Origin: an uncultured Elusimicrobium sp.
GTDB lineage: Bacteria > Elusimicrobiota > Elusimicrobia > Elusimicrobiales > Elusimicrobiaceae
DNA: 11,784 nt
Assembly: GCA_902767385.1 (NCBI GenBank)
Contig: CACXHA010000006.1
Location: 1-11,784, forward strand
Direction: 5' to 3'
Under the pieces are notes generated by a model, which was not told the origin of the DNA, did no database searches, and saw only the letters and a list, made by a program, of their open reading frames with translations. The position numbers and the translations under genes were made by a program. Shown piece after piece: positions 6,979-11,784 of this stretch (positions are counted from its first letter, which is position 1; every line of letters starts with the position of its first letter).

Positions 6979-7824
6979 CTAGTTTTTGATAATTTCCAAA
7001 TAATTGCGCAAATATTTTAAGCGGCGTTCATCGTGGAATTTATTGAGAATATAAATCATATTGGCAATAAAACGCCGCACAATGAGTCGCGAAGAAAGCG
7101 GCACAAATAAATCTTGCGTATTTTCCAAACTGCGTGCACGGACGTATTGGCGGCAATCTTCCTCTGTGAGCAACTTGCCGTTATCCAACGGATCAATCAA
7201 AAAGGAAATTTCGTTTTTACTATCCCGCACGTGTACCAATAACCTCCCTGCCATATCCACGCCGTCCATTTCCAAGCCGAAGCGTTGCCCCAAGCACAGG
7301 TACAAACACGTCATGGATAAACCCGACCCGCTTTTTTTAGCTAGAAACCGAGGAAACGATAAATCCTTAATATCGGTAATTGTGGGCACAGTTTTAAAGC
7401 CGCGCAATCCAAAAAGAAAATGTCCCAGGGTGGCGATAATTTCCGGGTAGTCCGTCGCATTGACCAGCGCGGGGCGCAGTTCTCCGGCCATGTCGTCTAG
7501 CGGCTTATTGATGTCTCCGCGGGCGGTGGTGGGGGAGGTAAATTTAGCTAGCAGCATCAGCCCGTCTTCTAAATCGGGATTGATTTTGGCGTTAAAATTA
7601 GCAAGTGCTTGTGCCAAATCGTCCCAGCAAATTTCTTCCAACATACGCATTACGTTGCGCGGTGCTGACGTGGAAAATTCCTCTTCCAACGTGCGTTGCA
7701 CTTCGTTCGGGTCGGCCTTAATGGCACTGGCTAAGGCCTGTTTTAACAAGGGCCCGTACTGTTCCGTTTCGGTTTCCAGTAATTTAAAGAGTGCTTTTAG
7801 ACGGGAATTATCTTGGGCTTGCAT
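6979..7824 (-). CDS. SirB1 / transglutaminase-like superfamily protein
   Basis: A 281-residue protein resembling the SirB1 (Transglut_core2) family, whose biochemical role is poorly defined. The N-terminal half is helical and acidic. The core at about 130-215 has the family pattern: LGHFLFGLRGF, SFPRFLAKKSGSGLSMTCLYLCLGQRFGL, GVDMAGRLLVHV, then FLIDPLDNGKLLT. The C-terminal segment LSSRLIVRRFIANM...YLRNYLEII matches the helical tail of this family. A full transglutaminase Cys-His-Asp triad is not evident: Cys173 and His198 are present but not clearly in the catalytic positions, so activity is doubtful. No signal peptide or membrane segment is seen. There is no Shine-Dalgarno sequence, and the -10 box ends 6 nt before the ATG, suggesting a leaderless message. 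It is first in an operon with nfeD and the SPFH gene, an arrangement I do not recognise as standard. Confidence 0.82.
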   Translation of the reverse strand: MQAQDNSRLKALFKLLETETEQYGPLLKQALASAIKADPNEVQRTLEEEFSTSAPRNVMRMLEEICWDDLAQALANFNAKINPDLEDGLMLLAKFTSPTTARGDINKPLDDMAGELRPALVNATDYPEIIATLGHFLFGLRGFKTVPTITDIKDLSFPRFLAKKSGSGLSMTCLYLCLGQRFGLEMDGVDMAGRLLVHVRDSKNEISFLIDPLDNGKLLTEEDCRQYVRARSLENTQDLFVPLSSRLIVRRFIANMIYILNKFHDERRLKYLRNYLEIIKN

Positions 7825-7830
7825 ATCATA

Positions 7831-7860
7831 AATATAGTAAAAATGCGGTGTGTTTGTCTA
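7831..7860 (-). promoter_or_regulatory. Promoter of the sirB1-nfeD-SPFH operon, probably leaderless
   Basis: On the minus strand, -35 TAGACA (7860-7855), an 18-nt spacer and -10 TATATT (7836-7831) are followed by exactly 6 nt and then the ATG at 7824. That puts the expected start point on the start codon, and no ribosome site is present. Confidence 0.55.
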
Positions 7861-7887
7861 TCGAATTTTTGGCCCACGCAAAATAAA

Positions 7888-7909
7888 CCCCCGGCCGTTA
7901 GACCGGGGG
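7888..7909 (-). terminator. Intrinsic terminator of the OmpA lipoprotein gene
   Basis: The stem CCCCCGG (7888-7894) with CCGGGGG (7903-7909) has an 8-nt loop. Read on the minus strand it is followed by TTTATTTT, so it ends the OmpA lipoprotein transcript before the next operon's promoter. Confidence 0.85.
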
Positions 7910-7929
7910 AAATTTGGTAAGTTTAGACC

Positions 7930-8565
7930 TTATTGAATATCTTTTTCGTTAGCGGTAATGGCAAGCACCACGCGGCGGTTTTGGGCGCGGCCTTCTTCCG
8001 TATCGTTGGAAGCAATCGGGTTAGACTCGCCATAACCCACATACGTAATGCTCAAAGTTTTGAGTCCATTGGAAATTAAGTAGTTATAAACAGCTTGCGC
8101 ACGTTGCGTAGAAAGTTGTTTGTTATAAGATTCCGAACCGGTAGAATCGGTATATCCTTGTACCACGATGCGGTTTTTAGGATATTTTTTAAGCACGCGG
8201 TTTAAGTCTTTGAGCGTTTGCATAGCATCGGTGGAAAGTACAGCGCTGTTTACATCAAACAAAATATCATTTTTGAGGAACACCTGAAGTCCGTTGTCAC
8301 CTTTTACTACGTCTGCGATGGCAGCCAATTCTTTGGCTTGCTTATCGTAATAGTTACCCAAAGCACCACCGGCAGCCAACCCTGCCAAACCGCCAATAAT
8401 CGCCCCGGTACCGGCTTTGCCGCCCGTTGCGTGCGAGATGAGCGCTCCTGCGCCTGCGCCTACTGCGGCCCCGGCCCCTGCGCCGATAGCCGTACGTTTA
8501 CCCGGCGTTGTACAAGCGGCCAGTAAAAAAGCACCTAATGTGCAAAGTAAAAGAGTCTTTTTCAT
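7930..8565 (-). CDS. OmpA-domain lipoprotein with glycine-zipper segment
   Basis: A 211-residue envelope protein linking a lipid anchor to peptidoglycan. The signal peptide MKKTLLLCTLGAFLLAAC ends in a lipobox with Cys18 as the acylated residue; the next residue is Thr, which fits outer-membrane sorting (inference). Residues about 27-72 are Gly/Ala-rich, a glycine-zipper (YMGG-like) region often found in this architecture. The OmpA C-terminal domain spans about 94-205, with ILFDVNSAVL, GYTDSTGSESYNKQLSTQRA and GESNPIASNDTEEGRAQNRRV. Asp140 and Arg155, 15 residues apart, match the pair that holds diaminopimelate in characterised OmpA domains. The ribosome site AAGGAGA is 5-6 nt from the ATG. 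The gene is monocistronic with its own promoter and terminator, and closest in layout to YiaD-type lipoproteins. Confidence 0.95.
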   Translation of the reverse strand: MKKTLLLCTLGAFLLAACTTPGKRTAIGAGAGAAVGAGAGALISHATGGKAGTGAIIGGLAGLAAGGALGNYYDKQAKELAAIADVVKGDNGLQVFLKNDILFDVNSAVLSTDAMQTLKDLNRVLKKYPKNRIVVQGYTDSTGSESYNKQLSTQRAQAVYNYLISNGLKTLSITYVGYGESNPIASNDTEEGRAQNRRVVLAITANEKDIQ

Positions 8566-8595
8566 TTTTATCTCCTTATCTTAAAAGATAGTTAT

Positions 8596-8624
8596 ATTTT
8601 ACTTTTTTAGCGGTTTAGACACAA
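8596..8624 (-). promoter_or_regulatory. Promoter of the OmpA lipoprotein gene
   Basis: On the minus strand, -35 TTGTGT (8624-8619), a 17-nt spacer and -10 TAAAAT (8601-8596) predict a start near 8588 and a leader of about 22 nt that includes the AAGGAGA ribosome site. Confidence 0.55.
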
Positions 8625-8653
8625 CGTTTTGTTTTTAAGAGAGTTCTTTTCCG

Positions 8654-8682
8654 TTGCACTCTTTGGCAGAATTTATTAAGAT
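8654..8682 (+). promoter_or_regulatory. Possible promoter of the multi-PAS gene
   Basis: TTGCAC (8654-8659), a 17-nt spacer and TAAGAT (8677-8682) make a moderate promoter match, predicting a start near 8689 and a leader of about 60 nt. The leader contains a GC-rich hairpin (8709-8727). The match is weak enough that another start cannot be excluded. Confidence 0.35.
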
Positions 8683-8708
8683 ATATCCGTATGGTTTATG
8701 TCGCGTTT

Positions 8709-8727
8709 CGCGCACGCACGCCGCGCG
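8709..8727 (+). other. GC-rich hairpin / alternating purine-pyrimidine tract in leader
   Basis: CGCGC (8709-8713) can pair with GCGCG (8723-8727) around a 9-nt loop. The segment from 8709 to 8731 alternates pyrimidine and purine with a single break at 8721-8722. It lies 22 nt ahead of the multi-PAS start codon. No T-run follows, so it is not a terminator. It may fold in the leader RNA, or it may be chance. Confidence 0.3.
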
Positions 8728-8749
8728 TACGATTTTTACAAGAGGGCTT

Positions 8750-11700
8750 ATGTCAAATTTCTTTTCGTTTCTTTCAAGTAAAAAGCAAGTAACCCCTTTA
8801 ACGTCTTTATCGTCGGAAATGTTGGCGTTTTTACAACAGTATCCTTTGGCTTTGCTCTTAGTAGATGTTACGGGCCGCATTACGTTTGCTAACCCTAGCG
8901 CGGTGCGTTTGCTGCGTACCACACAAAGGGCGTTGGAATCTTCGTACGTGGATCGTTTCGGTTTGACGATTGAAAAAGTGCGTGCCATGGCGCAAACCAA
9001 TCCACCTAAAAAAGTAATTTTAGAAATTGTGGACGAACAGGCGGAAACTTTGTTTGTGGGAGCGGCGGCCAGTTTCTTGGCTTCCACTCCGTTTATTTTG
9101 CTTACGTTTGAATCTATCCCTCATTTCACGCAACTGACGGCGGACAATGCCTTTCTGCGCGCGTTGGTGGACCAAAGCCCTTCGGCGGTGGTGGTGCAGA
9201 ATTTGGCAGGGAAATGTGTGCTATGGTCCCACCGGGCCGAGGAATTATTTGGCTACAAAGAAGCGGATGTGCTGGGCCAAGAAATCTATTCGTTTTTGCC
9301 CAAGAAACTGGTATCTTCTCTTCAACATTTAGATGAAAAAATAGTAATGGACCGTTCTTCGCAACCACCTTTGCAACTCACGTATAACCAGAAATCTGGC
9401 CGTAATCTGGTTCTCAATGTAACTAAAATCTTTTTGCCTGCCGAGTCCGGCAAAGATTTACGTATTTTGACCTTATTTGAGGACATTACCAAACGCCATG
9501 AACACGAACAAAGTTTACTTCAAAACCGCACGCTACTGCGGGCGGTGCTCGATAACGTGCCGCTGGGTCTTTACACGCGCGATTGTGACAACCAGGTTAC
9601 TTTTTACAACCGTCAAAGTTTAAAAGTGCTCAATGAAAAAGACGAAGAAAACGTTTCCAAAGCCCACGCCTATCAAACCCAAAAAGATACGGATAGACAC
9701 CATAACCGGGAACAAGAGATTTTGCGGGAAGGGAAAATTAAAGACTATCCGGAAGAGGAATATACTGATAGTTTAGGCAATAAGAAAATTTTACATTTGC
9801 GTAAGGTGCCGCTGATGGACGCAGGTCCCAAGCCGTTGGTGCTTTCCATTGTAGAAGACATTACCGAAAAGTTAACCCAGGAAAAGGAAATTAAACGCGT
9901 TAACACGCTCCTAACCGCGATTGTACAAAACGCGCCAATCGGGCTCTATGCGCGTACTCCCGACGGACGTATGCTGCTGCGCAACCAACAATGCGCTGAG
10001 CTATTTGGAACCATGCCGGTGCAGGATATGAATAAACCCAATTTTGCTTTGCCGCATGAAACGCCGCAGCAAGTGAGCGGTTTTTTGGCGCGCGAACACG
10101 AGGTTTTAAAAACCGGAAAACCTTTATACATCCCGGAAGAAACGTATGTGACAGGGGACGGAACGGCTAAGTTGCTGCGTATGATTAAAGTACCGGTTAC
10201 GGGAACCCAGGAAGAAGAAAAATTTGTGATTACGCTAGTGGAAGATATTACCCAGCGCAAAGCGCAAGAGAAAGATTTGTTGGAAACCAAAAACTTCTTG
10301 CAAACGTTGCTCGACAACGTGCCGGTGGCCATTTATGCCCGCGGAGCCGATGATGAAATTATGTTTATCAACAAACGTGCGCACGAATTGTTCCCCGGGG
10401 AAGATGAAAAGACCCAAGCTACCGGTAACGCACCTGATTTTTACGATAAACGTGAACATTCCATTTTTGAAAACGGTCAAGTGGTAGAGATGCCCGAGGA
10501 ACGTTATACTACACTTACTGGGGAAGAAAAACTGTTACATTTAGTCAAAGCCCCGGTGTTTGATAAAGACGGCAAGCCCTTTATGGTGCTTACGGTAGCC
10601 GAAGACGTCACCCAGAAAAAAGCGCAAGAAAGAGCCATCATTGACGCTAAAAACTTCTTGCAAGCCATTATTAACAACTTGCCGGTTTCGCTTTCCGTAA
10701 AAAGCTATGACGGCAAATACATTTTATGGAATAAAAAGAGTGAAGAAGTGTTTGATGTCCCCGCTAGCGAAGTGATTGGCAAAACTTCGTATCGTACGGA
10801 TTTAAACCGCGAACAACAAGAATTTGTGCGCGAAGGAGATTTGAAAGTTTTTGATAGCAAGAAAGAGCAAAACATTCCCCAAGAGCTCATTTCCACTTCT
10901 AAAGAAGGGGTCAAAATTATGCACACCGTTAAGACCCCGGTGTTCCACGAGGACGGCACCCCGGATTGTTTGATTGTAGTTTCGGAAGATATTACCGCCA
11001 AGACCCGTATGGAAAAACAAATCCGCGAAGCCAGCGATAAAAACACTCTGCTCGTGGAAAATGCCCGCGAAGGAATTTTACTGGCCGAAGACAAAAAAGT
11101 GATGTACGCCAATCGCGCGTTGTGTCGCATTTTGGGCTATGAGACGTTAGATGAATTAATTGGTAAGCCGTTTGCCGAGCTGGCCGGTGCGGATAGCCAA
11201 AATGCTCTTAAAGAAAAATACGAAGCTGTTTTGGCTGGGGCGGACGGCTCTGCTGACGCAGTGCAACTTAAGTTGCGTAAAAAAGACGGCAAAGAAACAG
11301 AAGTGGAATTTGCCGCGGTTGCTTCGCGCTATTTAGGGCGGCGCATTGTGCTGTGTTTCGTGCGAGATATTTCCGCTTGGAACCGTACCCAACGCGAGCT
11401 TTTGCGTGAGCGGGAAAGTTACCGCAATGCATTTGAAAACTCGGCTGTCGCTTCTTTTGTATTGCTTAGTAACGGGCGCATCAGTTTGATGAACGCGTCG
11501 GCGCGCAATCTGTTTGGGTTTACCGAGCAGGACAAAACGTTCTATCGTAACGTATATATCCGCCCTGGGTTAAGCCTGGCGGTTCGGCGCAATATGCAAG
11601 CCAATAAACCCGCGCAAATGGATTACACCTTTGATTTTGCGCGCGCTGCTGAAAAATTCCCGGGCCGGATGGATGAAACCCGCGAACCCTTGCCGCTTCA

Positions 11701-11784
11701 CCTGGAATTTACACCCATTTTAAAGCCGGGTACTAATCCGGAAAAACCATGCGATTATGTGGTCACGCTGACCGTACGGGGGGC
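8750..11784 (+). CDS. Multi-PAS sensor protein (3' end outside window)
   Basis: The frame opens with ATG at 8750, with a GAGG ribosome site 4 nt upstream, and has no stop through the window edge: 1011 residues and still open. It contains at least eight tandem PAS sensory domains, at about 24-125, 133-250, 259-381, 382-509, 510-630, 631-757, 758-884 and 885 to the edge. Most begin with an NFLQ/TLLxA helix and a P-x-G/A-hydrophobic turn (NVPLGLYTR, NAPIGLYAR, NVPVAIYAR, NLPVSLSVK). They end in a DIT-type strand and charged helix (VEDITEK, VEDITQRKAQEK, AEDVTQKKAQER, SEDITAK, VRDISAW). The first domain is the most degenerate. No signal peptide or membrane segment is visible, so it is probably cytoplasmic. 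By family precedent the missing C-terminus is a histidine kinase or a GGDEF-type output, but neither is seen. Ligands are unknown. It diverges from the OmpA lipoprotein gene. Confidence 0.93.
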   Translation, partial: MSNFFSFLSSKKQVTPLTSLSSEMLAFLQQYPLALLLVDVTGRITFANPSAVRLLRTTQRALESSYVDRFGLTIEKVRAMAQTNPPKKVILEIVDEQAETLFVGAAASFLASTPFILLTFESIPHFTQLTADNAFLRALVDQSPSAVVVQNLAGKCVLWSHRAEELFGYKEADVLGQEIYSFLPKKLVSSLQHLDEKIVMDRSSQPPLQLTYNQKSGRNLVLNVTKIFLPAESGKDLRILTLFEDITKRHEHEQSLLQNRTLLRAVLDNVPLGLYTRDCDNQVTFYNRQSLKVLNEKDEENVSKAHAYQTQKDTDRHHNREQEILREGKIKDYPEEEYTDSLGNKKILHLRKVPLMDAGPKPLVLSIVEDITEKLTQEKEIKRVNTLLTAIVQNAPIGLYARTPDGRMLLRNQQCAELFGTMPVQDMNKPNFALPHETPQQVSGFLAREHEVLKTGKPLYIPEETYVTGDGTAKLLRMIKVPVTGTQEEEKFVITLVEDITQRKAQEKDLLETKNFLQTLLDNVPVAIYARGADDEIMFINKRAHELFPGEDEKTQATGNAPDFYDKREHSIFENGQVVEMPEERYTTLTGEEKLLHLVKAPVFDKDGKPFMVLTVAEDVTQKKAQERAIIDAKNFLQAIINNLPVSLSVKSYDGKYILWNKKSEEVFDVPASEVIGKTSYRTDLNREQQEFVREGDLKVFDSKKEQNIPQELISTSKEGVKIMHTVKTPVFHEDGTPDCLIVVSEDITAKTRMEKQIREASDKNTLLVENAREGILLAEDKKVMYANRALCRILGYETLDELIGKPFAELAGADSQNALKEKYEAVLAGADGSADAVQLKLRKKDGKETEVEFAAVASRYLGRRIVLCFVRDISAWNRTQRELLRERESYRNAFENSAVASFVLLSNGRISLMNASARNLFGFTEQDKTFYRNVYIRPGLSLAVRRNMQANKPAQMDYTFDFARAAEKFPGRMDETREPLPLHLEFTPILKPGTNPEKPCDYVVTLTVRG
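10251..10330 (+). repeat. Degenerate direct repeat, copy 1 (PAS boundary)
   Basis: This stretch matches 10611-10690 exactly 360 nt downstream, at about two-thirds of bases by eye, including a 15-nt identical block (10289-10303 and 10649-10663). It covers the QxKAQE linker helix and the NFLQ...NVP start of the fifth PAS domain, a trace of in-gene duplication with a 120-residue unit. Confidence 0.6.
10611..10690 (+). repeat. Degenerate direct repeat, copy 2 (PAS boundary)
   Basis: Second copy of the 360-nt-spaced repeat, covering the QKKAQE linker and the NFLQ...NLP start of the sixth PAS domain. The middle of the intervening unit is much more diverged than these boundary segments. Confidence 0.6.

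Noticed and set aside
8691..8792. A 33-codon plus-strand frame that could be a leader peptide of the multi-PAS gene
   Set aside because: It has no ribosome site, an Arg-rich composition from the GC-rich tract and no recognisable feature. Its position near the predicted transcription start is intriguing but insufficient.
8635..9087. 150-residue minus-strand frame
   Set aside because: Lies opposite the N-terminal PAS region of the long plus-strand frame. No ribosome site, and the sequence resembles no family I know.
9946..10332. Minus-strand frames at 9946-10332, 10235-10480, 10705-11130 and 10802-11020
   Set aside because: All are antisense to the multi-PAS gene, whose plus-strand reading is continuous and domain-rich.
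1..11784. CRISPR array, insertion sequence, phage or toxin-antitoxin genes, tRNA or rRNA
   Set aside because: No regularly spaced repeats, no transposase or integrase motifs, no terminal inverted repeats and no tRNA-like cloverleaf were seen on either strand.

Overview
This window looks like ordinary chromosome from a Gram-negative, peptidoglycan-containing bacterium. The best guess is the phylum Elusimicrobiota, held with moderate confidence. Support comes from a chlamydia/plant-type LL-diaminopimelate aminotransferase next to dapF, a short orphan type IV pilin with a C-terminal Cys...CESLG ending, and an outer-membrane-type OmpA lipoprotein. Base composition is near 50% GC by eye and similar throughout, and no mobile element, phage gene, CRISPR array, tRNA or rRNA is visible.

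Layout. (1) Positions 1-2264 (+): the 3' part of ribonuclease III (rnc), then, after 5 nt, a membrane-anchored ankyrin-repeat protein, closed by a bidirectional hairpin terminator at 2281-2305. (2) Positions 2309-2866 (-): a small nitroreductase. It diverges from (3) positions 2921-5449 (+): dapF and dapL, overlapping by 4 nt and together forming the last two steps to meso-diaminopimelate, then a type IV pilin with its own extended -10 promoter and a shared bidirectional terminator at 5465-5493. (4) Positions 5509-7824 (-): a three-gene operon read leftwards, in the order SirB1/transglutaminase-like protein, NfeD-like membrane protein, stomatin/QmcA-like SPFH protein. (5) Positions 7930-8565 (-): an OmpA-domain lipoprotein with its own promoter and terminator. 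(6) From 8750 to the right edge (+): a very long open frame, absent from a closed-ORF listing because it has no stop in the window. It encodes at least eight tandem PAS domains, and its output domain lies beyond the edge.

How the genes connect. DapL plus DapF make the meso-DAP that cross-links peptidoglycan, and the OmpA-like lipoprotein carries the Asp/Arg pair known to hold DAP in peptidoglycan, so the window has both maker and binder of this residue. NfeD and SPFH proteins are a known membrane-microdomain pair. The PAS protein has no membrane segment in the visible part and is probably a cytoplasmic multi-input sensor; its partner is unknown.

The most unusual items are the eight-PAS array with a 360-nt internal periodicity, the membrane-tethered ankyrin protein in the rnc operon, and two promoters whose -10 box sits at the distance from the ATG expected for leaderless mRNAs. 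I found no clear evidence of a wholly new defence or mobile system.
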